DNA of 64,000 nt. Origin: an uncultured Bacteroidales bacterium (GTDB lineage: Bacteria > Bacteroidota > Bacteroidia > Bacteroidales > UBA932). The notes beneath the pieces were generated by a model. The model did not search any database, was not told the origin of the DNA, and saw nothing but the letters and a program-made list of their open reading frames with translations. Below, in pieces: positions 19,033-27,181 of the stretch. The position numbers were made by a program, and so were the translations under genes. Where the stretch lies: contig CANRID010000006.1 of assembly GCA_947630665.1 (NCBI GenBank), positions 1 through 64,000 of the forward strand. The letters are read 5' to 3'. How positions within the stretch are numbered: the stretch's first letter is position 1; every line of letters starts with the position of its first letter.

Positions 19033-21210
19033 ATGATAGACCGCGCGACTATAGACAGAATACTGGATACCGCCCGCATCGAGGAGGTAATCAGCGATTT
19101 CGTGGCTCTTAAAAGAAGAGGGACCAACTATGTTGCGTGTTGTCCGTTCCACCACGAAAAAACTCCCAGTTTCTCGGTATCTCCCGCCAAAGGCATTTAT
19201 AAATGTTTCGGATGCGGAAAGGCGGGAAGCGTAGTGACTTTCGTAATGGAACACGAGCAAATGAGCTATGTGGAGGCTCTGAAATACTTGGGCCGCAAAT
19301 ACGGCATAGAAGTAAAGGAAAAAGAGGAAACCGCGCAGGATATCGAGCAGCGTCTGTATCGCGAGTCGCTTCTTATCGTAAACGATTTCGCCCAGCAATT
19401 CTATACCCGCACGTTATGGGAACACCCCGAAGGACAGGCGATAGGACTGAGTTATTTCCGGGAACGGGGCTTTACGGACCAGACCATCCGGAAATTCCAA
19501 TTGGGATATGCCCCCAACGAGCGGCACGCCTTTACCCCCCAGGCGCAAAAAGCGGGATATAAAAAAGAGCATCTGGTAGCCGTAGGTCTTACCATCGAAA
19601 GGGAGAGTTCCGGAGAACTGTTCGATCGTTTCTATGAACGCGTAATGTTCCCGATCCGTTCCATCAGCGGAAAAGTAATCGCTTTCGGCGGCAGAAAGTT
19701 GCGGAACGACAATAAGGAGATCGCCAAGTACATTAATTCTCCCGAGAGCGAAGTGTATGTAAAGAACCGGTCCCTTTACGGCATCTTCGAGGCGAAAGCG
19801 GCCATCGTCCGGGAACAGAAATGTTATTTAGTGGAAGGATATACGGACGTCATTTCTTTTCATCAGGCGGGAGTGGAAAATGTAGTGGCCAGCAGCGGCA
19901 CCTCCCTCACAACGGGGCAGATCGGTCTGATCAAACGGTTTACCAATAAAGTAACGGTATTGTACGACGGCGATTTCGCGGGGATCAAGGCCTCGCTGCG
20001 AGGAATCGATATGTTGCTGGAAGAAGGATTGGAAGTGAAAGTGGCTTTGTTTCCCGACGGAGAGGATCCCGATTCGTATGCCCGAAGCCACACCACAGAC
20101 GAGATCAGGACTTTCCTGTCGGAACAGGAAGAGGATTTCATCAGCTTCAAATATAAAATATTAAGCAAAGATATCCAGCGCGATCCCATCCAGAGGGCGC
20201 GGCTGATTACGGAAATCATCGGAAGCATTGCGGTAATTCCCGACGCGATCACCCGGAGCGTATATATTGCGGAAACAAGCTCGCGACTGAATATCGGAGA
20301 AGATATCCTGCAGCAGGAAGTAGCCAAAGTCCGGTATAAAAATTCCGTACGGAAAAGTCCTTCCTGGGAACAATCTTCCCAGAGAGTATCCTATCGGGAA
20401 GATCGGATGCAGGGAGGTGGTAATATTCCGGCCGGCAGTTATACGGGAATCCGTCCGGCACCGGCAGGAGAATCCCCGGCAAAAGAGAACCCGGAGGGAA
20501 AAGAAAATCCGGAGGGAAAAGAAAATCCGGAGGGAAACGGATCTTCCCGGAACATCGCCGACATAAGCGGGACGGGAACCTATCGGGAAGAAAGCGGGAG
20601 GAAAGGGAATGACGGGAGAGCCAATTTCCAGATGCCCTCCTTTGTAGTGAACACTTACTGCGAAGAAGCGGAAAAAGAAATCCTTTATTATCTGATTAAA
20701 TTCGGGCATCTGCCTATCCATTTAGAAGAACAGTTCATATACGGAGCCCCGCCGGAAAAAGAGCAGACCGTGGCGCAATATATTCTGGAACAATTGCAAA
20801 ACGATGATCTGGAATTGCAGAATCTGGTATACAAGAATATTTTCGATGAGTATTTCCGGTTGGGGGAGACGGAAGAAGAGAAGATCCTGCGGTATTTTAT
20901 CAATCATCCGGACCCTTCCGTTTCGCGGGTAGTGCTGGATTTGACGATTCTGCCTTATACCCTGACCATAAAGCAGTTCGCCAAGTCCCTGATCCCCGAA
21001 AAGAACATATTGGGGAGAGCAGTTCCCAAATCCATCCTCATATATAAGGCGAAAGTGACCGCCCAGGCCGCCATGAATCTGACGGAAGAGTTGGGAAAAG
21101 CCCAGAAAGAAAACGATCCGGAAAAACAGAAACGGCTCATGGAACAATTGAATACTCTTATGCAGGTAAGAAATGTTTTCTCCAAAGAGCTGAACCGGAT
21201 AACATTTTGA
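19033..21210 (+). CDS. dnaG: DNA primase
   Basis: A 725-residue primase that makes RNA primers at the replication fork. CHC2 zinc finger near the N-terminus (CPFHHEKTPSFSVSPAKGIYKCFGCG), catalytic core with LVEGYTDVISFHQAGVENVVASSGTSLT and the TOPRIM acidic residues in YDGDFAGIKAS. The helicase-binding C-terminal region is well separated by a low-complexity linker (about residues 435-535) that contains a three-fold ENPEGK repeat encoded by an 18-bp tandem repeat. The linker makes the protein longer than most primases (about 580-650). Confidence 0.96.
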   Translation: MIDRATIDRILDTARIEEVISDFVALKRRGTNYVACCPFHHEKTPSFSVSPAKGIYKCFGCGKAGSVVTFVMEHEQMSYVEALKYLGRKYGIEVKEKEETAQDIEQRLYRESLLIVNDFAQQFYTRTLWEHPEGQAIGLSYFRERGFTDQTIRKFQLGYAPNERHAFTPQAQKAGYKKEHLVAVGLTIERESSGELFDRFYERVMFPIRSISGKVIAFGGRKLRNDNKEIAKYINSPESEVYVKNRSLYGIFEAKAAIVREQKCYLVEGYTDVISFHQAGVENVVASSGTSLTTGQIGLIKRFTNKVTVLYDGDFAGIKASLRGIDMLLEEGLEVKVALFPDGEDPDSYARSHTTDEIRTFLSEQEEDFISFKYKILSKDIQRDPIQRARLITEIIGSIAVIPDAITRSVYIAETSSRLNIGEDILQQEVAKVRYKNSVRKSPSWEQSSQRVSYREDRMQGGGNIPAGSYTGIRPAPAGESPAKENPEGKENPEGKENPEGNGSSRNIADISGTGTYREESGRKGNDGRANFQMPSFVVNTYCEEAEKEILYYLIKFGHLPIHLEEQFIYGAPPEKEQTVAQYILEQLQNDDLELQNLVYKNIFDEYFRLGETEEEKILRYFINHPDPSVSRVVLDLTILPYTLTIKQFAKSLIPEKNILGRAVPKSILIYKAKVTAQAAMNLTEELGKAQKENDPEKQKRLMEQLNTLMQVRNVFSKELNRITF
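20485..20538 (+). repeat. dnaG: 18-bp tandem repeat (3 units) inside dnaG
   Basis: Three in-frame 18-bp units encode ENPEGK, ENPEGK and ENPEGN in the primase linker. Units two and three are almost identical in DNA, consistent with recent slipped-strand expansion. Length changes would keep the reading frame. Confidence 0.9.
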
Positions 21211-21306
21211 TAATGAATAAAATGATTATAAAATAAATAACCTTATAAAACGGCGGTTCTGCGGGCCGGAATCCAGTATCCGGTCTTTAAAACCGCGATT
21301 CGGAAT

Positions 21307-23373
21307 ATGAAAAATTATAAAAGACATTTGATTACGGCGGCGCTTCCGTATGCTAACGGAGCGGTGCATATCGGACATCTGGCCGGCGTGTATGTACCGG
21401 CGGATATTTATGCCAGATACCTCAGACTGAAAGGAGAAGACGTGAAATTTATTTGCGGCTCGGACGAACACGGAGTACCCATTACCATCAAAGCGCGGAA
21501 ATTGGGATGCACTCCGCAGGATGTAGTGGATAAATATCACGCCATCATTAAGGATTCTTTCCAGAAATTCGGAATCAGCTTCGATATTTACTCCCGCACC
21601 AGTTCGGAAATCCATCATAAAACCGCAGCGGCGTTTTTCAGGAAATTATATGACGACGGCAAATTCATCGAGAAAGAAACCGAGCAATATTACGATACGG
21701 AAGCCGGCGCATTCCTGGCGGACCGTTATATTACCGGGACCTGCCCTAAATGCGGGGCGGAGGGAGCCTATGGCGACCAATGCGAAAAATGCGGAAGCAC
21801 CCTCAGCCCGGATGAACTGATCAATCCGCGTTCCGCCATCAGCGGAAGCGAGCCTGTCAAAAAGAAGACCAAGCACTGGTATCTGCCGTTAGACCAATAT
21901 GAACAATGGTTGAAAGAATGGATATTGGAAGGACATAAGGAGTGGAAAACGAATGTCTATGGACAATGCAAATCCTGGTTGGACGGAGGGTTGCAGCCCC
22001 GTGCGGTCAGCCGCGACTTAGATTGGGGGATTCCGGTTCCCGTCGAGGGAGCGGAAGGAAAAGTGCTGTATGTATGGTTCGATGCTCCTATCGGATATAT
22101 TTCCAACACCATAGAGCTTCTCCCGGAGGAATGGGAAAAATGGTGGAAAAGCGAAGATACCAAAATGGTGCATTTTATCGGGAAAGACAACATCGTATTC
22201 CATTGCATCGTGTTCCCGTCCATGCTCAAAGCCTACGGAGACGGGTTCATTCTCCCCGAAAACGTGCCGGCCAATGAATTTCTCAATTTGGAAGGGGAAA
22301 AAATATCCACCTCCCGCAACTGGGCCGTATGGCTGCATGAATATCTGGAAGAGTTTCCGGGACAGGAAGATGTACTCCGGTACGTACTGTGCGCCAATGC
22401 TCCCGAAACCAAGGACAACGATTTCACCTGGAAAGATTTCCAGACCCGCAATAACAGCGAGCTGGTTGCCATTTACGGAAATTTCGTAAACCGCGCCGTA
22501 GTGCTGACCCATAAATATTTTGGAGGGAAGGTCCCGACAGCGGGGCGATTGCAGGATGCCGACAAGGAAGTACTGGCCCAGATTCCGCTGATAAAGAAAC
22601 AATTGGAAGCGGATTTGGAAAGCTATAAATTCCGCGAGGCCCTGAAAGAGGCCATGAACTTAGCCCGTCTGGGAAATAAATATCTGACGGAAACCGAGCC
22701 GTGGAAACTCGCAAAAACGGATATGGAACGGGTAGCCGCCATTCTGAATGTCTCGCTGCAATTATGCGCCAACCTGTCCATCGCCTTCGCACCGTTTCTG
22801 CCTTTTTCCTCTGCCAAATTACAGCAGATGCTCAATTTGGAAAATCCCGGTTGGGAACGATTCGGATCGGCGCATATTCTGGAGGAAAACCATCCGCTGA
22901 ATCCGGCGCAGTTATTGTTTTCCAAAGTGGAAGATGCCGCCGTGGAAGCCCAGATCGCCAAACTGAACGCCACGAAAAAAGCCAATCAGATGCAAGAAGC
23001 CGGCTCTTCATCCCGACAACATTCCACTTCTCCCCTGCCCGGCAAAGAGGAATGCACTTTCGACGATTTCATGAAAATGGATATCCGTACGGCCACCGTG
23101 CTGGAAGCGGTCAGAGTTCCCAAAACGGACAAACTGCTCAAACTGACCATCGATACCGGTCTGGATATCCGCACTATCGTCTCAGGAATCGCAGAACATT
23201 ATTCGCCGGAAGAGATGATCGGCAAACAAATCTGCATCCTGGCGAACCTTCTGCCCCGCAAAATAAAAGGGATAGAATCCAAAGGCATGATCCTTATGGC
23301 CAAAGACGAAAGCGGCCGCATGCGTTTTATTACGCCTGCAGAAGCCGTAGACAACGGAGCGTGCGTTAATTAA
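21307..23373 (+). CDS. metG: Methionyl-tRNA synthetase
   Basis: A 688-residue class I synthetase that charges initiator and elongator tRNA-Met. HIGH motif in [13 protein letters not shown], a zinc knuckle with four Cys ([18 protein letters not shown]), the KMSKS variant KISTS ([12 protein letters not shown]), and a C-terminal tRNA-binding (Arc1p/Trbp111-type) domain from about residue 590 ([17 protein letters not shown]) that mediates dimerisation. Ends 2 bases before the convergent HU-CCDC81 gene. Confidence 0.97.
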   Translation: MKNYKRHLITAALPYANGAVHIGHLAGVYVPADIYARYLRLKGEDVKFICGSDEHGVPITIKARKLGCTPQDVVDKYHAIIKDSFQKFGISFDIYSRTSSEIHHKTAAAFFRKLYDDGKFIEKETEQYYDTEAGAFLADRYITGTCPKCGAEGAYGDQCEKCGSTLSPDELINPRSAISGSEPVKKKTKHWYLPLDQYEQWLKEWILEGHKEWKTNVYGQCKSWLDGGLQPRAVSRDLDWGIPVPVEGAEGKVLYVWFDAPIGYISNTIELLPEEWEKWWKSEDTKMVHFIGKDNIVFHCIVFPSMLKAYGDGFILPENVPANEFLNLEGEKISTSRNWAVWLHEYLEEFPGQEDVLRYVLCANAPETKDNDFTWKDFQTRNNSELVAIYGNFVNRAVVLTHKYFGGKVPTAGRLQDADKEVLAQIPLIKKQLEADLESYKFREALKEAMNLARLGNKYLTETEPWKLAKTDMERVAAILNVSLQLCANLSIAFAPFLPFSSAKLQQMLNLENPGWERFGSAHILEENHPLNPAQLLFSKVEDAAVEAQIAKLNATKKANQMQEAGSSSRQHSTSPLPGKEECTFDDFMKMDIRTATVLEAVRVPKTDKLLKLTIDTGLDIRTIVSGIAEHYSPEEMIGKQICILANLLPRKIKGIESKGMILMAKDESGRMRFITPAEAVDNGACVN

Positions 23374-23375
23374 GG

Positions 23376-24248
23376 TTAGAGTCCGCTTCTGTGCAGAATA
23401 TCGAGTTCTTCCCGACTGTAAAGTATTTTTTCCAGAAGCGGGCGCAGACTGTCTCTGAAAATATATACTAATAATATGGCAATCACAAGGATTCCGACTA
23501 TCCAAAGAACGGTTGTCCATATTCTGGTCTTTTTTCTTTTTTCTTCCCGAGTTTCCGCTTGCTTTGAAACCGGTCCGCCAACCGCCTCCTGATTTGGCAG
23601 GGAGTTTTCCGGTTCCGGATTTTTTCCCTCTCCCGATGCTGCCTCTCCCGACAGCGAATCGGCTGGAAGCGTTTCGACAGACGTATCCCCGCGGTCCTCC
23701 TGTTCCGGAATATCCTCCCCCTCCGCATGCGGTTCTCCGGATGGCCGGTCAACCGTTCCGGATTCATCCTTCTTCGGGATGTTTTCGATATCCCGATTTT
23801 CTTCTTCCGTTGCCGCCGGTTCCGTCTTTATCTTTAAAGTCAGCGTCTCGAGTCCGTAGCTGTCGGGAGCCGCCACGAAATTCCGATCCGTCACAAAAAA
23901 ATACTGCCCCGCTTCCCTTTTCCGGAAAACGCCGAATCCCGGCAATTCCGCTTCCTCTTTTTCTTCCAACTCCCCCCTCAAACCGGCGATTTCTTCCATC
24001 AACATTTCCCGCGCCTGCGGCAAAGGCAGCTCCTTGGCGGCGGCATACTCCGTCTCCAAGAGGCCGTCATTCAGCATCAAGGAACTTTTGAACAGGATTC
24101 TCCGGCCGGGAGGCGTAATGCTTTTTCCCCCGTCTAAAAAGACGGACGGGATTTCCTCCGCCACGAAACTGCCCATCCCCGGAAGACAAACCTTTTCATT
24201 ATCAATTACCAGCTTTTGCAAAAGCGAAGACAGGAGAATCTGATCCAT
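23376..24248 (-). CDS. HU-CCDC81-type domain protein with C-terminal membrane anchor
   Basis: A 290-residue protein. The first 140 residues form the two-part bacterial HU-CCDC81 module (LPGMGSFVAEEIP, then LPGFGVFRKREAGQYFFV), an HU-fold relative found in Bacteroidota, often with a SPOR domain. Here an acidic Pro/Glu-rich linker (about 145-235) leads to one transmembrane helix (IWTTVLWIVGILVIAILLVY) and a short tail of about 30 residues; no SPOR domain is seen. Topology suggests a cytoplasmic HU-like head tethered to the inner membrane. A role at the nucleoid-membrane or division interface is an inference. Confidence 0.8.
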   Translation of the reverse strand: MDQILLSSLLQKLVIDNEKVCLPGMGSFVAEEIPSVFLDGGKSITPPGRRILFKSSLMLNDGLLETEYAAAKELPLPQAREMLMEEIAGLRGELEEKEEAELPGFGVFRKREAGQYFFVTDRNFVAAPDSYGLETLTLKIKTEPAATEEENRDIENIPKKDESGTVDRPSGEPHAEGEDIPEQEDRGDTSVETLPADSLSGEAASGEGKNPEPENSLPNQEAVGGPVSKQAETREEKRKKTRIWTTVLWIVGILVIAILLVYIFRDSLRPLLEKILYSREELDILHRSGL

Positions 24249-24273
24249 ACGATGATTTTTATATTGATGTATG

Positions 24274-24281
24274 CAAAGGTA
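24274..24281 (-). promoter_or_regulatory. Putative -7 element for the HU-CCDC81 gene
   Basis: Minus strand TACCTTTG fits the consensus and is 26 bases before the ATG. It is divergent from the tRNA-Asn promoter 30 bases away. The -33 element is weak. Confidence 0.45.
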
Positions 24282-24310
24282 GAATTTTTAGAAAAAATTT
24301 TTTTAAAACA

Positions 24311-24342
24311 TTTGCAACATATTTAAAAATGTCCTACTTTTG
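24311..24342 (+). promoter_or_regulatory. Consensus promoter for tRNA-Asn
   Basis: TTTG (24311-24314), 20 bases, TACTTTTG (24335-24342): a full match to the Bacteroidota housekeeping promoter. The predicted start is about 30 bases before the tRNA. Confidence 0.85.
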
Positions 24343-24378
24343 TACCCGCTAACGCCATCGGCGATAGTATGAAAATCT

Positions 24379-24452
24379 TCCTCAATAGCTCAGTCGGTTA
24401 GAGCACCTGACTGTTAATCAGGGGGTCCTAGGTTCAAGTCCTAGTTGAGGAG
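24379..24452 (+). tRNA. tRNA-Asn (anticodon GTT)
   Basis: A complete 74-nt cloverleaf: acceptor stem TCCTCAA/TTGAGGA with discriminator G, D-arm with AGCTCAGTCGGTTAGAGC, anticodon stem CCTGA/TCAGG around loop CTGTTAA (anticodon GTT), and T-arm CCTAGGTTCAAGTCCTAG. CCA is not encoded. Its 3' end marks the edge between core and accessory DNA, but no second copy of that end was seen in the window. Confidence 0.97.
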
Positions 24453-24464
24453 CGAAAATCGAGA

Positions 24465-24498
24465 AGCTGTCTGACAATAAAAGTCAGGCAGTTTTTTT
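24465..24498 (+). terminator. Terminator of tRNA-Asn
   Basis: Stem of 9-11 bp (24465-24475 with 24483-24493, 7-base loop) followed by a run of seven T, 13 bases after the tRNA. Confidence 0.85.
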
Positions 24499-24577
24499 AT
24501 ATCTGTTCCGGCTTTACCTTTTTATGAACTTTCCGGCGGCCGTCATTGTTTCTAAACAAAACATTATCAATAAAAAT

Positions 24578-24787
24578 ATGGAACCGGAAGAAGTAAAAAG
24601 CCCCGATATAAATAATGAAGAAACGGGCCAAGGGCCTAAATGGATACGGACCGTAACCCAGCTCACCCCGGACGACATGATAAATTCCACCGTACCGGCA
24701 GAAAAAAGAAGAGCGGCAGAAGAACGTATGGAACAGGATGTTACCATGCTGAACCCCGATCCGCACACCATGGAAGGCCGCGGATAA
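24578..24787 (+). CDS. Small hypothetical protein (69 aa)
   Basis: Not recognised. From the ATG at 24578 it reads MEPEEVKSPDINNEETGQGP and ends NPDPHTMEGRG: acidic, without hydrophobic segment or cysteine, probably cytoplasmic. The frame is open to 24524, but the extra residues look like non-coding sequence. It sits between the tRNA terminator and the repeat array ahead of the ATPase. Codon choice resembles the core genes to the left. It could be a real small protein or a chance frame. Confidence 0.5.
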   Translation: MEPEEVKSPDINNEETGQGPKWIRTVTQLTPDDMINSTVPAEKRRAAEERMEQDVTMLNPDPHTMEGRG

Positions 24788-24798
24788 AAACAATAAAT

Positions 24799-24882
24799 CT
24801 TGGAAAAACGGCAAAATATCCATATTTCACCTTGGAAAAACGGCAAAATTATCTATTTTTGTCATAGAAAAGTGGCAAATAC
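24799..24882 (+). repeat. Three direct repeats at exact 32-bp spacing before the DUF4143 ATPase
   Basis: Copies begin at 24799, 24831 and 24863. Copies 1 and 2 share CTTGGAAAAACGGCAAAAT exactly; copy 3 is degenerate (CATAGAAAAGTGGCAAATAC). Consensus GAAAAnnGGCAAA. The 32-bp period is about three helical turns, so bound proteins would sit on one DNA face. Copy 2 overlaps the -33 box and copy 3 covers the transcript start of the ATPase promoter, which fits an operator. Confidence 0.85.
24831..24861 (+). promoter_or_regulatory. Promoter of the DUF4143 ATPase
   Basis: CTTG at 24831-24834, 19 bases, TATTTTTG (24854-24861). Start expected near 24868, about 27 bases before the ATG. The promoter is woven into the 32-bp repeat array. 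Confidence 0.6.
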
Positions 24883-24894
24883 AGATATTGCATT

Positions 24895-26241
24895 ATGTTG
24901 AAGAGAAAAATAGACTTATATCTAAACAACTATTACGCTACTAACCGGAATGCTCTTTTGATTACCGGAGCCCGTCAGATTGGCAAGACTTACTCTATTC
25001 GTGAGTTTGGAAAAACATTCAAAAGTTTCATCGAAATCAACTTTTTTGAGAATCCCGATATGATCGCTATATTCAAAGGGGCCAAGAATAGTTCGGATAT
25101 TTTGCTAAGACTTTCAGCAATCACAACAAAACCGCTTATTAAGGGTGAGACTCTTATCTTTTTTGATGAAGTCCAAAAGTGTCCGGATATTGTAACAGCC
25201 ATTAAGTTCCTGGTAGATGAAGGTTCATACAGATATATTCTGAGCGGTTCTTTACTGGGTGTTGAACTAAACGATCTACGTTCTGAACCTGTAGGATATA
25301 TGGGGGTTAAAGATATGTTTCCAATGGACTTTGAGGAGTTTATCAGTTGCGTGGGCATTAATCAACAAGTAATCGACTCCCTTCGCAACACGTGGGAAAC
25401 CAGGACTCCCGTAGATGATTTTATTCATTCCAAAATCATGGAACTTTTTCGACTCTATTTGGTGGTAGGCGGAATGCCTGCTGCTGTCAGTAAGTATATT
25501 GAAACAAATAACCTGCAAGAGGTTATGGCGGTACAGAAAGATATTATAAAATTATATAAACGTGATATAGCCCAGTACGATTCCAACAATAAGTTGAACA
25601 TCGAGGAGGTTTTTGACTTAATTCCGCCAGAACTGAATGCAAAGAACAAACGTTTTATATTAAAACGTCTAAATGAAAATGCAAAATTCGAGCGCTACCA
25701 GAACAGCTTCCTGTGGCTAAAAAATGCCGGTGTAGCATTGCCGGTATATAATATCGAAGAACCAAAACTTCCATTATTGCTGTCTCGCTCAAGAAATCTT
25801 TTCAAATTGTTTCAAAGCGATATAGGTCTCCTTGCAGCACAATATGCGGAGGGCATACAGTTGCGCATCCTCAGTGGAGACAAGTCGATCAATTTTGGCG
25901 CCATCTTCGAAAATGCGGTTGCACAAGAATTGGTAGCACACGGTATCGATGCCTATTACTACAACAACAAAAAGCGTGGAGAGCTGGACTTTGTCATTGA
26001 ACTTAATGGAAAAGTCGTACCAATCGAGGTGAAGTCGGGAAAAGATTACGAGGTACATCGTGCGCTTACAAACATTATAGATTGTAGCGAGTATGATATT
26101 CCTGAAGCAATAATTTTTACCAACGATAACATTAAGATCAAAGGTAAATATATTTATGCACCCATCTACATGGCGATGTTTATCGAGAAGAAAAACGATG
26201 CTCCGACATTCTATAAGGTTGATCTGAGCGGACTTAACTGA
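24895..26241 (+). CDS. AAA-family ATPase with DUF4143 domain
   Basis: A 448-residue ATPase of the large AAA_14/DUF4143 family. Walker A GARQIGKT (25-32), Walker B FFDEVQKCPD, sensor ILSGS and the DUF4143 block near the C-terminus with GAIFENAVAQELVAHG and a PD-(D/E)xK-like core (GELDFVIELNGKVVPIEVKSG: D, E and K in place). Members are numerous in gut Bacteroidota, often many per genome, and their role is unknown; a nuclease-like function or defence link is inferred from the fold. AT-rich compared with the core genes, with 32-bp-spaced repeats directly upstream. Confidence 0.9.
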   Translation: MLKRKIDLYLNNYYATNRNALLITGARQIGKTYSIREFGKTFKSFIEINFFENPDMIAIFKGAKNSSDILLRLSAITTKPLIKGETLIFFDEVQKCPDIVTAIKFLVDEGSYRYILSGSLLGVELNDLRSEPVGYMGVKDMFPMDFEEFISCVGINQQVIDSLRNTWETRTPVDDFIHSKIMELFRLYLVVGGMPAAVSKYIETNNLQEVMAVQKDIIKLYKRDIAQYDSNNKLNIEEVFDLIPPELNAKNKRFILKRLNENAKFERYQNSFLWLKNAGVALPVYNIEEPKLPLLLSRSRNLFKLFQSDIGLLAAQYAEGIQLRILSGDKSINFGAIFENAVAQELVAHGIDAYYYNNKKRGELDFVIELNGKVVPIEVKSGKDYEVHRALTNIIDCSEYDIPEAIIFTNDNIKIKGKYIYAPIYMAMFIEKKNDAPTFYKVDLSGLN

Positions 26242-26319
26242 ATATTTGTTTGCCTGACAGCGTATCACGGGCTATCGTATTAGCCTGTCGGGAAGCGATA
26301 AAATACAAAAACAACTCCA

Positions 26320-26338
26320 TTGCGTAAAAATAACGCAA
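26320..26338. promoter_or_regulatory. Operator 1 of the NrtR-like regulator
   Basis: Palindrome TTGCGT-N7-ACGCAA just upstream of the -33 box. It has the same arms and spacer length as operator 2, whose start is 52 bp downstream (five helical turns). Confidence 0.8.
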
Positions 26339-26342
26339 ATCA

Positions 26343-26374
26343 TTTGGCTGTTTTCGAAATTCTGTTTACTTTTG
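26343..26374 (+). promoter_or_regulatory. Consensus promoter of the NrtR-like operon
   Basis: TTTG (26343-26346), 20 bases, TACTTTTG (26367-26374), a full match. The two palindromes bracket it: one ends 4 bases before -33, the other overlaps the end of -7 and the start site. Confidence 0.85.
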
Positions 26375-26390
26375 CGTAAAATTGACGCAA
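26372..26390. promoter_or_regulatory. Operator 2 of the NrtR-like regulator
   Basis: Palindrome TTGCGT-N7-ACGCAA covering the end of the -7 box and the start site, ending 5 bases before the ATG. Occupancy would block initiation. Confidence 0.82.
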
Positions 26391-26395
26391 TAAAT

Positions 26396-27088
26396 ATGAG
26401 CGAACAGAATTTTTGTTATAAATATCCGCATCCTTCGGTGACTGCCGACTGTGTAATTTTCGGTTTTGATGGAACAACTATCAAGGTACTGTTGATTCAA
26501 AGAGGAATCGAACCTTTTAAGGGCAAGTGGGCATTCCCCGGTGGTTTTATGAATATCGACGAGACGGTTGAGGAATGTGCTAAAAGAGAATTGGAGGAGG
26601 AAACAGGACTGAAAAATGTGTCGGTCGAGCAGTTCTATACCTTCTCCGATGTAAATCGTGATCCCCGTGAGCGCGTGATTACCGTAGCGCATTATGCCTT
26701 GGTAAAACTCTCGGAGGTCAAGGGGGGCGACGATGCCACCTCGGCCCGCTGGTTCTCTATGGACGAGGTGCCAAGCCTCGCTTTCGACCACGACCGCATC
26801 CTGCGTATAGCGGTGAATCGCTTGAAAGAACGCATTTGCTTTGAACCTATCGGTTTTGAACTGTTGCCGGAGGTCTTCACCATGACCGAACTGCAAAACC
26901 TTTACAAAGCTATTTTGGAGGTGACATTCGACCGCCGTAATTTCTACAATAAGATGCTCAAACTTGGTATTATCGAAGAAGCGGAACCTCGTCCGGCGAA
27001 TGCTGCTCGCAGAACGCCAAGCAAGTATCGCTTTAATGCGGAAAAGTATGCGGAATTGAAACAAAAAGGATTCAGGTTGGAATTTTAG
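26396..27088 (+). CDS. Nudix-domain transcriptional regulator (NrtR/COG4111-like)
   Basis: A 230-residue protein with an N-terminal Nudix domain and a C-terminal winged helix. The Nudix box is intact (second Gly of GGFMNIDE, then E, REL and EEETGL in the pattern GX5EX7REUXEEXGU), so it may still hydrolyse its ligand rather than only bind it. The winged-helix part runs from about TMTELQNLYKAI to RTPSKYRF, as in NrtR repressors, which bind ADP-ribose and release DNA. ATG at 26396 is preferred over 26372 because the latter lies inside operator 2. Two palindromes around its promoter and an ADP-ribosylglycohydrolase downstream support an autoregulated ADP-ribose circuit. Confidence 0.88.
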   Translation: MSEQNFCYKYPHPSVTADCVIFGFDGTTIKVLLIQRGIEPFKGKWAFPGGFMNIDETVEECAKRELEEETGLKNVSVEQFYTFSDVNRDPRERVITVAHYALVKLSEVKGGDDATSARWFSMDEVPSLAFDHDRILRIAVNRLKERICFEPIGFELLPEVFTMTELQNLYKAILEVTFDRRNFYNKMLKLGIIEEAEPRPANAARRTPSKYRFNAEKYAELKQKGFRLEF

Positions 27089-27099
27089 CATTGACACCC

Positions 27100-27180
27100 A
27101 TGAAAGCGATGCGAAGATGTGCAGAAGATGCAACCGGAGAGGAAATATGTTTTGAAATATACGGAATAGACCAATTATAA
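27100..27180 (+). CDS. Possible 26-codon ORF between regulator and glycohydrolase
   Basis: Reads MKAMRRCAEDATGEEICFEI and six more residues, ending 1 base before the first ATG of the next gene. It fills the gap exactly and looks protein-like. The same frame runs open into the end of the regulator gene, so it may be the remnant of a C-terminus left by deletion. Low certainty. Confidence 0.3.
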   Translation: MKAMRRCAEDATGEEICFEIYGIDQL

Positions 27181-27181
27181 T

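Noticed and set aside
24379-24452. tRNA-Asn as integration site of a mobile island
   Set aside because: No integrase in the window and no second copy of the tRNA 3' end was found, so the claim cannot be supported.
26253-26292. Terminator after the DUF4143 ATPase
   Set aside because: An 8-bp stem with a 24-base loop exists but no T-run follows; too weak to call.
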